Source: Trichoplax adhaerens (Eukaryota; Placozoa; Uniplacotomia; Trichoplacea; Trichoplacidae). Taken from it: a stretch of 64,000 bases of DNA. Under the pieces are notes generated by a model. It saw nothing but the letters and a program-made list of their open reading frames with translations, ran no database searches and was not told the origin of the DNA. The translations under genes and the position numbers were made by a program. The stretch spans positions 3,743,172 to 3,807,171 of the forward strand of contig NW_002060945.1 in assembly GCF_000150275.1 (NCBI RefSeq), read 5' to 3'. Positions 1 through 13,311 of the stretch are shown here, one piece after another (within the stretch, counting starts at the first letter, position 1; each line of letters starts with the position of its first letter).

Positions 1-1990
1 AATGCAGTATGTGATGTGCACCGATAAAGCAAATGATCTTAGCTGATAGTATGATATAACTACTATTATGGTAATAGAATTAGATAATTAAGATATAAAC
101 AGACGTAAGACAGCTACTCATTAGAAATTGGGCGAATATTTAGATATAATACTTTCAACTTAAGAGTTTGTAGATAGATACAAATAGGCTTATAAACCTA
201 CAGACTATTAACACTTTCTAGCTATGAAAATCTACCGTACAAAATGTTTTGATTGTAAGTAAATGTAGTTGATGATAGAAGAATGGAGTATCAGTTCCCT
301 CACGAAGATTGCTCTGCTAGTAATTCAGAAGCAGGAAGTTGTTTCTCTAGCATAAGTTTAGGTATCAGGTGAAGATCGATTAACGATTCATAGTATCGTT
401 TCAAATCGGTTATGGTATTATTACCAATTTTTATGGCGGGAACACTAGTTGTTTGGGATAAATGTTATGCATACGCACTGTATAACCATTAAATAAATGT
501 TCAGAATTGGTATCAAAGCGATCTCACAAATAGATAAACTAATTATAATTATTAGACTTGGGTTTTTTCAACAGACTTTCATAATTATTAACGACTTTAC
601 CACTATTGGAATTCTGTGCTGTGATTGCTACCCCCGAGGTATTTTATGATATCATAAGCTACTGATATTGGTAGTATGCAATTATTCTGTCATTACAGTA
701 ATGTTAATTTACCGAATACATTCTAATTTTGCACACTATGTACTGGTATATCTGACAGATAAAGATGCTAGTTGTTCAAGAAATTTCCGTATTAATGATA
801 CAAAAACTAACAGCTACTCTCCATACATTTTATCAAATCTTATAATAACGTACACCTATTTCGAAGTATCATAAAGATTTAAATTTCTGGATACTTTCTC
901 CGTAATCTCCTCAATGATACAGTATCAAATTATCAACGATGAAGATTAAAGATTATAAAGCATTTATTGGTATTAATTGAAGGATTACTTATTACTAGCT
1001 GCTAATACTAGCGGTATTTAAGCAAGCCTGACAAAGTATTACGAGATTGGTCCCTCATAAAAGAGGCCTTCCATATCAGTTCAGTTAATATATGTTATAC
1101 TCGTATGATGACATTAATAGCGAGATTAAGCTTAGGATATTATTTATACACATAAATCCTATTGAAATATATTCTTTGTAGATATTTGAGCTGATATTTT
1201 ATGTGAACTTTTTTCTAGATGCTGAATGTTTAAAATTCTAACACATTAGTAGTTTAGCTACTAATGATTTGCATGCTGATATGCTATGACTATCTACTGA
1301 CTATAGAATCTAATCATGATTGGAGTAATTCACTTATTTAATATTGAATTAGTTTATCAATAAATTATTTCAAGATTTTTCTCTAATAGCATATAACTCA
1401 ACAACATCGATATCACAATAAAGTTACGCAATATATCAATGCGTATCTTATAGATTATAGTTCACGATCACTTTATAGATCTTTATCAGAAGAGGATATT
1501 TATTTATCGAGATCGTAAATCATTATTATAAAAATACACCAAAATACATAAAGGATGTGCATTATTAGTAATGCTGAAAATGATTATTATTGGGATGTGC
1601 AACGGAGCGTCGTAGTATCTACGAATCTTTTCAGAATTGGAATTTTGAGATCAGCTTTAAGTTGCTATATGTTTTAATATACCTTTCATATACTTTATAG
1701 GATTCTAATTTCTTTATAGCATTCATCTATTTAGGATATCATAACATATGAGATATTGGACTAGCTCCATCGCTTAAAGACAGAATAGCAATAATAGGTT
1801 GTGATAAAAAGTAACGAACGATTAAGCTGTAAATGATAAAGTAGCTCAATTGCGATTGAGGAATATTTTTTTTCGATGTATGTAATGAATAAATCAAATA
1901 AGATGAATATGGTCAACAGCTTTACATATTTGAATCAAATTAGGATCCGAAGTAAAAGATTTAAATGTACATTATTTTTTTATTGAATGG
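1..1990. other. Left-end spacer, no gene recognised
   Basis: AT-rich sequence with only short, low-complexity open frames (the longest is about 68 codons) that resemble no family I know. I see no run of exon-like segments with matching splice phases on either strand. Part of it is probably 3' flank or UTR of the minus-strand coiled-coil gene ending at 1991. A gene with very short exons could be missed here. Confidence 0.5.
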
Positions 1991-4900
1991 TCAGTTATAT
2001 TTCAGGTATTTTAAACTTCTTTGTAGTCTCTCGATATCCGCATCAAGAATGGCTAATTCTTTTCTGAATTCAACTTCATCTTTAGAGGATACGGCAGACG
2101 TAGCATCATCGTCCATTTGATCGAGAACAGCATCATGACTTTGCTGATAATTTCTATCTTTTAATTCGGCATAATCATTATTTTCCTGATTTAATAAAAC
2201 ATTTTCGGTGCTTTCCGACTGATAGCGATGATTGTTATTGTCTAATGCGTCATAGATAGGCTTCTTCTTTTCAGGTGTTTTATTTGTAGCAACGATGATT
2301 TCAGAATGTTGATCAGGATTCATGCCATTATTTTGCATTATATATTCCTGGCCACCTTGATCTCTCTTTGGCGAATTATGTTGCAATGTTCGGTAAGGGT
2401 TAAATTTCGAACCGGGTGATGTTGATTTGGTGCTAACGGTATCACTACAGAGAGGAAGAAATGAAATTAGTTACTATAATATATAAAATCAATCTAATGT
2501 TGGTTACATATTTGTATTGACGTAACTTATATGAACCTAAGCCTCTATTTTATCAAAAATGTTTGATTTTAACCTGACTTGCAGTCCGGATGTTGTCGGT
2601 AAATATGATTCAAGACTGTAATTATGATTTACTCCCGATATTGGTTCTTGTTTTTTAATTTCTGCATCGTAACTATAGCTGTTCAGTTGGTTTTTGTTTT
2701 GGGTCTTTTCCATTGTGGTTACCAAACCAGTCATCATTTCTTTCGTTCTCCTATGGAAATAATAGATTTTCACTCCTTCAAGCACTACTAATCTTGTAAA
2801 TATCGAAACAATGTCTAAATTATAACAATAATTAACATGATCATGACGTACAACCTTGAAATATCTTCATGTCTATTTATTTCAGCTTCTTTCTGTTGAA
2901 CAGCAATTGATAAAATTTGTTGTTCTTTCTTTGCCGCTTCTAAAGACATCTGAGTTACTTCTAAGCGTGCCGTTAGTTCTGCTCTTTCTGCTTCCATCTG
3001 CAGTACCTTCTTTTCCAATCTTTCTTCCTTTTGCCTGTATTGGTTTTCCTACGATATTGTAAATATTTTCATTCAACAAGGTTAATTATTCAAGAATATA
3101 CTACTATTGTCTATACTTATGAGATAACTATTCGCTAAGTTAGTAACCCTTTTATTAATCTAAAATATCTGCACTAAGTATAGATTAATTATTGTTACCT
3201 GAATCACTAATTGATTTTTCAGTTTTTCAATATCATCACGAAACTCTTCTGCTGTCTATTGCAATTATTTTGGTTCAGAGATACGAACATGAAATTAATT
3301 ATTTCAATTTAGTGATAAGATCTCGGAACTGCTATCTAGCAATCATTTAGTCATGATGATAACTTTAATAAATAATAAAGTATATAACGAAAAGCAATAA
3401 AAAAATCCGAACTATAAACGCAATAAATCTGTTTGTTCTATCGTAATGATTATGATTTCAGTTGTCCAGGATTTAATTACGCATAGGAAAGTTAGCATAT
3501 GAGTGAGCTTCTCTTACCCTTGACAACTGACTGATTGTTTCCTTATGATGTAATACAGACTGTCTCTCATTCAGTAACCCTTCCTGGCTTTTTTTCACCT
3601 GTTCCTCTAGAAGGTTATTCATCGTTTGCAACGATTTAACTGTTTATTACGAATACAGATAAAACCATAACCTAATTAATCACTTATTCAATTATGCAAG
3701 CAACTGTTGCTAAGCTAGCATAGATGATTTCTACCTTAGACTACTAGAAGAAGACCTTCTAGTAATCCATGATTCTACTTATATACGATGTGCAATTACG
3801 TGGATTTATTATTATAGTGAAATATTAATTTTCGAAAGCATAATTCCCCTTATTGAGTTTATAATCTTGGCATGCATGTATTGGAAAAATATGAATCTTG
3901 CTTCTTACTTTGATATTCCTGATCTTGTCTTTTTTCATTTTCCTTGACAGTTTCTTCGAATTCTTTTAATGTATTTTGAGACAGTCTCAGTTGCCTAAGA
4001 TAATATTAATAGTTCATAATTTTAGTCCTTCAACAATTCGTCCGTTCTTTCCTTATAATTATGATTTGGATATATCATTGGTCTAGCTTGATCTTGTATG
4101 AATCTCGCTATAAGTATTACTTTACTTTATTGACGTTTAATAGTTGAGTATTCATTAAAAACAGTCTTTTTATTAAGTTAAGGATTATTAACCAGTTGAA
4201 AAGTTTCATAATTAAATAGAATGGGAATAAGGATAGTAATATCTCTCTGTAATAAGAATGTGATTTACAGTACCACTAGAAATTTAGAATAGTACCATAT
4301 TCCACAACTGTAACTGTCTGTTACCTCCTTAATCGGCTATTATCGCAGTAGACAGATTGTAAATATTGATCAGCTTTATCGTAATCCTTTAATTCCGATT
4401 GAATCTTGATTATGTATTTATCAATTTCATTAATGTTGTTTTTCGCTTTGGTCATGCCTTAAAAAATATTTAAAATATAAATGGTGATGGCTATTACTGA
4501 TTAATTTGAGTAAATTATGATCTACAATTTTTAGATGGAAATGTGGCATTAATTTAGATTATAGCGAATGTTTTGAATTTTGTAATGATATATTCTAATC
4601 CTTAGTCTATCTGCCGCGGCTGAACTGAACAGTTTTGTTAGTAGCTGATAATAATTAATACGAGCATATCAGAACATTAAATACTTACTATAAGATCGAA
4701 TATTATTGCGAAGATAGTTAAGCTGTTTCTGCAGACTTTTAACATGGCCAGTGCATGCTTTGCTATCAAGACGTTGAGGTGGAGGAGATGGTGGAGGGTT
4801 ATATGGTGATATAGCTGCAATGCTATTGTTAAATCCATTTCTATCATCATTGATTGGATCTTGATTAGCTTGAAGAATGTCTAGATTGTAATAGGTAGGA

Positions 4901-5843
4901 AAATTTTATTAGGCAAATAGCTATCGTGTCGAGTACGTATCTTGTAAACTAACCTTTTTTTGTCCTATGTGCTGGTGTAGCGTGCTCATTAGGATATGAA
5001 ACGGGATGTGATTGAGTATTTGAGCGGTCTTCGAATTGTTTTTGCTCATTTTCTATTCGAGACTGCTTACGTTGTAGGTCAGCCAGTTGCTTCCTTAGAA
5101 TTGCCTCCTTCCGTAATTGTTTATTTAATAACTCTTGTTGTCGTTGTAATAGTTCGAATGATATAAGCGGTTTAGGATCTTCCACGTCAGTAGAATGGAT
5201 ATTGTCACGAATTTTGCCTGCGTATATTGGTAAAGAAGATTTTTAACAGTTACAACCTTTTACAGTACAAAGTTGTGTGCACTTGAATCACGTTTTTATT
5301 TATAACCGTTAGATAATCTTGAAGCATGATATCGCATTATTCATTCAGATTAATTGATAATTGATATGATGCTTATATATTAGTGAATTAGTGTTACTGT
5401 TAGATATACATAGATGCCCGTATAGTCAATTTTTAACCTGATGGCACACGGCTCTCTTGAGCTAGTATGGCAGATAATAAAGACTCGCGTGTCTCTGATT
5501 CTTTTTCGCTATGTTTCATCTAGAAATGAATTAAAAGAATTCTTTGCAATAGCAAGATATTCATCATCTTGGAAATCAGTATTGTAAGTAGTTAGGAATG
5601 ATATTGTAAGTGTACTGTGTGCTGATTATATATAGTTATAATTAGCTAATACTCTATTCCTAAATCAACCACAGAATACAACTGATAGGTTGAGTAAGTT
5701 GCGCAGCTGAACCACAATATCGTTGGTATCCATCTAACGGTTTATGGCGAATAATAAATTTGTGTACCTGATCATCAGTGTCCGTCGAATATAAAGAGTA
5801 AGAATCTTCCGCTATCAAATCTTTGGGGTTTTTAGTAGGAAAT
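1991..5843 (-). CDS. Coiled-coil protein, unrecognised, 5' end not certain
   Basis: Eleven minus-strand exons join in compatible phases. In plus coordinates they are 5768-5843, 5438-5519, 4954-5217, 4689-4880, 4325-4457, 3909-3994, 3518-3639, 3199-3255, 2855-3048, 2574-2750 and 1991-2444, which ends at a stop. They encode about 610 residues. The N-terminal third is rich in Gln, Lys and Glu (for example LLQRQQELLNKQLRKEAILR), followed by a Pro-rich segment (PPPSPPPQR). The middle is almost continuous predicted coiled coil (for example QMEAERAELTARLEVTQ). The tail is a polar, probably disordered Asn/Asp/Gln-rich region that ends in a short helix (FRKELAILDADIERLQRSLK). There is no membrane segment and no catalytic motif. 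A centrosomal, ciliary or cytoskeletal scaffold is a reasonable guess from composition only. The exon at 5768-5843 needs two bases from an upstream exon I could not place; ATG at 5517-5519 is an alternative start. The exon chain is well supported; identity is not. Confidence 0.7.
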
Positions 5844-8561
5844 CTATTAATCGATGTAAAAATGATAGTAAAACATTTAATTTGTGATCAATGCGAAGTT
5901 TATAGTCAAGAATTAGACTTATCCCGAGCATACTTTGCTTTATTCGTACTGGAAATTTCTCTGTCATTTTGTGCTGCCTATTTTGCATATCAGAAGGACA
6001 TACATTTAAGATAGTTAGCATGATACTACGTTGTTAGCTACGTATCATGTACAAGTACTGTATTAGTCACTTTCAAAATTTAGAAATGAAAAGTTTCAGC
6101 TTTCGAATACAAATTATTGGGTATAAAGTTTTAACGTCAGTTGATTAGATTGCAAATAAATTCTGATAGTAATCTATTGTGTAGTAGTATCGGTTATAAT
6201 TTGTGATTCAGTATTTATTTGATACTGTTACTATTGACAATCTCGTCTGATATAGGTTCATCAGCGAAGTAATTTACGTCAGGGCAAACTCACAAAATTT
6301 CTGCAGCTATTCCAATGGTATTAATTTTTTGTATAAAAGTATTATAACGGATTGTCTTTTAAAACATACTGTACAGGAATGGCTATTAAATATAATTTAT
6401 CACAGTAGAGGTGACGATATTAATATTTGTATTTTGCAATTGGGACGTGATATGAAAGATAACGATTATACAGTATAATACCAATATAGTGAGAATTTAA
6501 AATAGGATTGTAACTCTATGTCTAGATTATAATTAATTTATAAGAGTAATATTAAATAACTTATAGATAGTTATAGTTATGAATACTAGCTACAATATTA
6601 TAACAAACGACATTTTGAATGATGACGATTATTCGTATGTACTACGGGAGTATAGGTACTGTATTTCTAGCTATGACTAGGTACTTAGACGTGCAAATTC
6701 ATTCCAACTACTTAAAATGGAAAAGAATATTTTTATTTATAAATTTTTTTTGATTATTTAAAATCATTGCCACGGTACCTTCCTCTTATTCCTGTAGCGC
6801 CTTAATGACATCATTAATTTACTTCCATTGAATGTTATTTTAGTTAATAAGTGTCAGTGACCAAGATATTTCACTATAAACATGCATAGAAAATAACTCC
6901 AGCCTTTGACTGTTGGATGTCGGTAGAAGTTGCGCGCCAACTTTTTCTCGCGATTTTCGGATGTACTTTAAATGCTAACTAATGCTAATGAGTGATACTA
7001 TCTATTGTCTAGCGATGTTTCCTCAATAGAATCTAATAGAAAACAAAGACATTAAGTCTAATGAATAGGTACAGTAACCATTTATGAATGGTTCAAACTT
7101 GATCCATTGTGAATTATTGATTTTTAATAAATGCTACACAAATAGGATTATTATCTTGCGTTGGTATCATTGTTATTTATGAGAAAACAGAGCCGTAGAT
7201 TAGGTGCTATTGAGAAAAGTAGATGGTGCAGTGTCTTAGTTAATAATAATATGCTGTAGCTTATAGTTTACTGTATAGTGTTTAATATTAGCAAATTTAT
7301 TTATGTTGGAATCCGTTTATTTTAATGCTATCGAACATTTTTTAAACCATGGCATTAATTGCATTGCAATGTTGATTTGATAACTTATTTCAGTCCTATG
7401 ATTATATGCCAAGATCAGGCAAGATACGTGCATATACGCTACAATTTGGCAATTATGACGAACAATTTAGCGATAACTAAAAATTATTGTACATTATACA
7501 CTGTAGCTATAAATTGTGGATCATTGATTACTGGTATATTCTTATAGCAAAATATCTTCGATCTATGCATACTGTCTGTAGCTTGCCGTAATTTAAATTT
7601 CAAATAACTATTTTATGAACTAATCACCACACTCTTAAACGATTACTAAAGATACATTAGACAGATTCGTTAATCTTAAAATCGAATTAATTGTGATTAG
7701 ATTTAGAGTTATTACCAGGTCAATAGATATTTTGTTGGGCTTTATAATATTTATTGGTGAATTAACAAAAATCTTACTATTACCGTAGTAACATCCAAAT
7801 ATACTTAATTAGCCTGAAATGTATTGATGGAATTTCGAAGAGTGTATATATACTTTTGGATATAGCTATACACGTAGGTATGGGTGTAGGTATTATTAAT
7901 AGTAGAGACGATGATACAATCTAGTAGATATTATGACCCTCGTTGTAAACGTAAAATATTTTTAATTTAAATCAATTGATTTTACAATGTAATAAGTCAG
8001 TCAGATAGCTCGCGTGACTTTTATTAATGACAAGCTTGCACAGTATGCAACAGAGTTTATTTGTTTGATATTTCTATAATTAAATTATAGAAGATATAGC
8101 AATGTAGCTGCTACATAACAGTATGTTGTTCATCATTATGATAGGCTTTTTGTAAATACATATTTGCGGGGATTGGTGGTAACTGTCTACATGTAAATGT
8201 ATGTATTAGTTGATACTAGTATACATATAATAAGTATAATTTTTGGCAGCAGCTGTTTGGTAGTTAATTAGAAGAAGGACTCGGTGATATTTGGTGTTTA
8301 CACTTCTGTTTGTTTCTTCAGAAAATAGAACAACGCATTGTATCCTGTGTGTAGTCTTAAACTAATGCATCCGTATTTTACGAAGGCTGAAGAACTAGCT
8401 AATTATGTATCACATTCAATTATGGTGCTATTCTACATTAGTGTTAAAGCCTGACGAAAATATTATAATTCGTCAGTGGTAACTGCGGGGAAGTCCCTTG
8501 TGACTACCATGCTCTGCGTGCGATATTCACACGCTATGGTATACTACGTGCAATGCACCAT

Positions 8562-8670
8562 CATCATTCGCTCGATCATCTCATCGTAATGTTAATTTTG
8601 CATCAGCATAAGGTACATTATCATTCGATGAACCATCTCATCGCATAGTGTACTTGTACTGTATCGTAAC
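8562..8670. repeat. Diverged short tandem repeat, about 67-base period
   Basis: The string CATCATTCGCTCGATCATCT near 8563 recurs in altered form as TATCATTCGATGAACCATCT near 8630. Each copy is followed by CATCG and, further on, by a CGTAA(T/C)GTT word. It looks like an old two-copy duplication in non-coding sequence. Confidence 0.45.
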
Positions 8671-8775
8671 GTTGAATTCAATTCACTTTTGGGCATCTCA
8701 TGGTTGGATACATGTATTCCTAAGGGATATAGCAGTTTCTTGAAATATGCTAAGAAAGGATGGCGAGAAATAACC

Positions 8776-8797
8776 GTACAGTACAGTACAGTACTGT
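8776..8797. repeat. TACAG pentanucleotide array with palindromic end
   Basis: GTACA repeated in tandem, then GTACTGT, so the right end is the reverse complement of the left. It belongs to the TACTG/CAGTA family seen across the spacers of this window. Confidence 0.75.
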
Positions 8798-9713
8798 GTG
8801 TTCGCGTTAAAACTCCACTTATAGGTGTGCTAGTCTACTAGATACTGTTTAAGTTTACGATTTCCTATCGCTTTCTGATGTAATATGCATGTATTAACAT
8901 TTTCTGCATGTGTTAATTACTGCTCCGTTTCACATGTGTTTTCAGTTTCAAAATGTGGTGTGATATATACCAGGTGGATGGATAGATATACCAGTCAATT
9001 AGTACGTGGGTGGTTGTATGCTTATTTTTTAGTTGATTATCATTGATTACCTAAGTCAATTTACCATATTCTAAATAACGTAGGAATTCATCATACGAGC
9101 ATCCAAATACAGTACTGTACTACAGCGACTTCTATTTCATAGTTACCTGCTATACTATGATATAGCTAAATACTTCCATAGAGCAATAAAATCTGTAATA
9201 TGATTAACATTATACTTCAAGCACCCTATACAGTACAGTAGATGTTTTTACCTGAAAAATAACCAACTACCCCAGATGACGGTACAGTGCATGGTAGCGA
9301 GTTAGCGATATTATTTGTAACTATACACTGTACACTGTGTACAGTACGTCAATCTTCCGTTTAAAGAAGTGTTATAATGCAGATTGCAGAGCTTTGGCTT
9401 ATTTTAACTACATTACAACACACGATCGGAGATGGTTAGTGAGAGAACCATGTATAGCGATTTTAAAATTTATTTGTGTACATTTCCAATAAATAGTTTG
9501 TACGTAAATTCCGTAATCATCAAGAAAGGTTTAACTGAAAGCTAAATATAGTATCATGTCATAAATGATGTAATGGTGATAAAGCTCGTGACTAGCGACC
9601 GCGCATATGGTAGGAATCAGCGTTGCGACTCAAAATAGAGTCACTGTGTAGTTCTTGAACTGCAGGACGAGTGACACCAGTAGACTCGTAGTCCATTACG
9701 TGATGAAGTACTT

Positions 9714-9882
9714 TACTGTACTGTACTGTACAGTACGGTGATGGTACGCCATACAGTATAAAGTACTGTAAAAGGGCACGGATGGATTGTTTTTTCCATT
9801 TTTGTACTGTACACTGTACTGCACAGCCTGACGTCATGCTAACCCGTAGTACACTACAGTATGTACTGTACTGTACAGTACA
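9714..9882. repeat. Cluster of TACTG/CAGTA palindromic arrays
   Basis: Two arrays of (TACTG)n running head to head into (CAGTA)n, at 9714-9736 and 9862-9882, with a looser copy near 9803-9822. Each can fold on itself as a hairpin. No coding exon overlaps. Confidence 0.75.
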
Positions 9883-10170
9883 CTAGTGGTCTACAGTGCA
9901 TTACACAGACAATTAAAGACAATACAGTACTTCATTATGTTCTCGGGGAGCCTGCAGCGACTTTATAAATCGTTACACACAATCTTTTTATTGTATGTTG
10001 ATGCGCAGAGGCATTCAGTAAAGTAACTTACTAAAAAACAATAGTTCTCGTTGAAAGACGTTTTCTACAATCGACTTTTCTCGCCATTTTAGTGCCGCAA
10101 GTTTCACCCCTTCAGTATTTTTCTTCCTTTTAGTTTGCTTTTAAATTTTGCTCTTATAATCTGAAACAAA

Positions 10171-13100
10171 ATGGCTCTAGACGGTAGCGCTAAATGTATC
10201 AAACTTCTTCTTTTCGCTTTCAACGTCGTATTTTTTGTAAGTATAAAAATTTTAAGCTTGTTTTGCGGTCATTTTATGTTAGTTCAGGAAAGTTTTGCTT
10301 TCGACTTGATGGGTGCGTTCTCGAAGAAATTCAGGGCGTCCAATTTGATAAATTATCTTCGTAATTATTGTTATTAACTGAAATACACTTCGTATTCATG
10401 TTTAATCTTGTAATTGTTAAATGGCTTAACCTCAAGGATCACAATTGTAGTGCGTTGTCTTGATTTACCTGCACGTTGATTCACCAGTTAATTTGCTTTT
10501 ACTGCAGTTGATTATTACTATTTTATAACGGATATACTGCACATTTGCGTCGGTAGTAAATTGCATACGAGTCCCCTCTACAGTAGTAACGTAAGAAATT
10601 GACTTTTTTTTACGCTTTGGTAAGGCTTCCGACAATTTGAAACGATTGGGTAGATGTTTCTATACGCTTGGATAGAATCATCCTTTAGATTTATTAAGAG
10701 TAGAAATTGATCGTTCTCCCGTGTGCAGTGAAGTAGTTATCGATTGTGTGCATCAGTTCCAAGCTACTAAGCCATTTCCGATTTTCGATGCTACTGATTA
10801 CTGTAAATTAATATTAGTTCCTTAATTTTTAAAATCTAAAATCTATTAGTGTTTAATATTACAGTAAAGTCGAGTTTACTTCTACCGCGAATGATTCAGA
10901 GACAGCCTTGATCAATGAAAAGCAAGCCTGCATGTCTACGACCTTTTTTTGTAGCTTGTACAGTGCGTAGATTCAACATTCAACATATCGTAAATGATTA
11001 ATTGGTTGTAATTTTTTTAGTTTTTATCACATTTAACTGGGAGACAACCGTTACTGTAGTCTGTAGCTCTTCTATTAGATTAGAAATATGCGAATACCAG
11101 AATTTTGAAAATGCAGACGATGCATTAGTATGGGTGCCGTCTGTCGACCATTTATGAGATTTTTTATCCGCTTTGTATCATCTCGTACGTTGTACCAGAT
11201 AACGTTATGATCAATTAATTCTTGATCCTAGTTCTTTTAAGTTAATTCGTAGTAATTACAGGTTAAGGTCTAGTGCATAGATTTAGAGAGTTCATGAAAT
11301 ACTTGTAGCTATGTATGTAGAATTAAAACGGATTATTTTAACAGTCAACCCTACAGTTTAAAAAAGCTATCGAGAACAGATGGGGGAGTGTGTACGAATT
11401 CGTTAGAAATTCTCCTAAGCAAAAAGAAAACTCGTGTAGCTCCAGTAACTGTACTGTATTAATATACAGTCATGCGCTGTACAGTATTGTATGTAACACA
11501 ATTTAACACTACATAATAACACTGAACTGTATACAGTAGGTCTACTGTGACTGTACCTACAGTGTAGTGTACAGAGCATTGTACTGTACGGTAAGCGGTA
11601 ACTTACGCTACTCTTTTTGTATCATACAACATACTGTACGTACGGTAAATCGGTAAGGTTGTGTCTTTGCCACACCTCTTTTTAAGCCGGTTTAGTTCAT
11701 TTACGTTAACAGTAATAAGAGAAAATTCAGAAAAGTCCTGACAAGTAATGCGATAATGAACAGCAAACTGACTCATACTTGAGTTGTGGTCACTTTATAC
11801 AGTTTACGTTTTTACTTACTTTTTGAGCTAATTTATAGTTGAACGTCTTCTCTATTAGCCCCTATTATTGAGAGTAACTTACTTGATTTTAAGTACGATT
11901 AATTTGATGTGGCTGCCTGTTGCTCGTAGATAGTTTCTTTATCAATTTCTGGTTGACTTTATAGTTTTATTTAGTAGATATATCAACTTTTATTTGATCT
12001 AATTGATTCCATGTGTGTGGTACTATAAAACTAGAAAATTTTAAATAAAGCGTTTCAGCAAGTAATTATGCTCACGATTTTATCTGATGTATTTAAAGAT
12101 TATGGGCATTGCATTGATCGTTCTGGGAGCTGTCGTTAAGAGTACATATGGAAGTGTTTTCACCATAACGAATAATGCGTTGACAAGTGCTCCAGTTATT
12201 GTAATCATAATTGGATGTATCATCTTCCTCATTGCTTTCTTTGGCTGCTTTGGAGCTATCCGAGAGAGCTACTGCATGATTACTACTGTAAGCAGTAACT
12301 TACACTTTATTCTTTTTCGATATTGCGTCTATTGATTGTAAAAGTGCTAATGGATTGTAAATTAATTTTTAAAGTTCTCCATTTTCATGGGAATAATCCT
12401 TATCATGGAAATTGTTGCCGCTATCTTAGGCTATGTCTATCGCGCGGATGTAAATATATTTATGAGCCTTCTGTAGCAATTTTCATTTCTAATACTACAT
12501 GCATTATATTGTGTTGTATTTACATCAATTTATATTATTTTTAGGTCAAGAAAGTACTGGGTAGCTCTTTTGATAAGGCGTTACACAATTATAACAATCA
12601 CAATACTTCGGCAACCGCCAAGGCTTTCGACTTTTTGCAGAGAACCGTAAGTTACTAGCTGCATTTTTATAGGATGACTTTGGTAGAATTTATGGCTAAT
12701 AGTTTTGTAATCTTATGATTATAGGTCAAATGTTGTGGATCTAATAACTATACTGACTGGTTCGATGCGCGTTTTGACGGTAATGCGATCAGCGTTCCAG
12801 ATAGTTGTTGTAAGACAATGTCCGCAGGCTGTGGATATGATATTGGACAAAATCCCAACTTAAACAATATCATCTATTCTATGGTAAGGTCAATTGTAAA
12901 TTTAATGTCGACATTTTTTTGATGATTTAGTAGTTGCTTCTAGCAGTGGATAACTATTTTCCTGTTGTTGTTTATTCCAGGGTTGCGTTAACAAACTGAG
13001 CCAGGACGTTACAAACAATCTCGGCATAATCGGAGGCGTTGCAATTGGTATTGCTTGCATACAGGTATGTATTTCTAGCGGTATTTTAATTGTTTTAAAA

Positions 13101-13311
13101 TACAGTTTGTGCAGTAGATAGTTTATTAGATATCGTTGTCTTATTATTTATCTGATTTTCTGCGTATAAAATGAAGTCTAGATCGGTTAGGCTATTGACA
13201 GCTTTGTTATATATAGTCGCTGATGAGAATTTACTTGCCTTACAGATTATCGGTATCGTCTTCGCTTGTTGCTTAATGCGTAGTATTCGATCTGGCTATG
13301 AACAAGTTTAA
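10171..13311 (+). CDS. CD63: CD63-like tetraspanin
   Basis: Seven exons, all phase 0: 10171-10236, 12099-12287, 12375-12449, 12545-12646, 12725-12883, 12981-13064 and 13246-13311, giving 246 residues, the usual tetraspanin length. There are four membrane helices (about 10-33, 55-77, 84-107 and 206-234). The inner loop has the GCFGAIRESYC pattern. The large extracellular loop carries the diagnostic CCG (exon 5, VKCCGSNNYTDW), a PDSCC motif and two further Cys. The C-terminus (IVFACCLMRSIRSGYEQV) is very close to the end of vertebrate CD63 and finishes in a YxxPhi sorting signal, the type that sends CD63 to late endosomes and lysosomes via AP complexes. NYT and NHNT are possible N-glycan sites. 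Tetraspanins organise membrane microdomains with partner proteins. The start is the first ATG of an exon encoding a cytoplasmic N-terminus with a Cys before helix 1. Intron 1 is 1.9 kb. The symbol reflects CD63-like character; strict orthology needs a tree. Confidence 0.92.
11440..11660. repeat. GTACTGTAC-type repeats inside CD63-like intron 1
   Basis: A dense run of ACTGTAC, TACAGT and CTGTACAG words within intron 1 of the tetraspanin gene, for example around 11446-11500, 11525-11590 and 11630-11645. It is the same family as the intergenic arrays, so the repeats also enter long introns. Confidence 0.65.

Larger units (their letters stand above)
5844..10170. other. Spacer with palindromic GTACTGTAC repeats
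   Basis: No gene is recognised in this 4.3 kb between a minus-strand gene and a plus-strand gene, so it should contain both promoters. Short open frames here are not supported by family resemblance. From about 8770 to 9890 it holds several arrays of TACTG/CAGTA 5-mers. At 5900-6020 a minus-strand open stretch could be an upstream exon or 5' UTR of the coiled-coil gene, but I could not phase it. Confidence 0.5.

Noticed and set aside
9592-9837. 81-codon minus-strand open frame
   Set aside because: Most of it covers TACTG/CAGTA arrays; no splice partners and no family resemblance.
8776-9882. Possible CRISPR-like array from regularly recurring GTACTGTAC words
   Set aside because: Spacing is irregular, units are 5-base tandem repeats, there are no unique equal-length spacers, and the DNA is from an animal nucleus.
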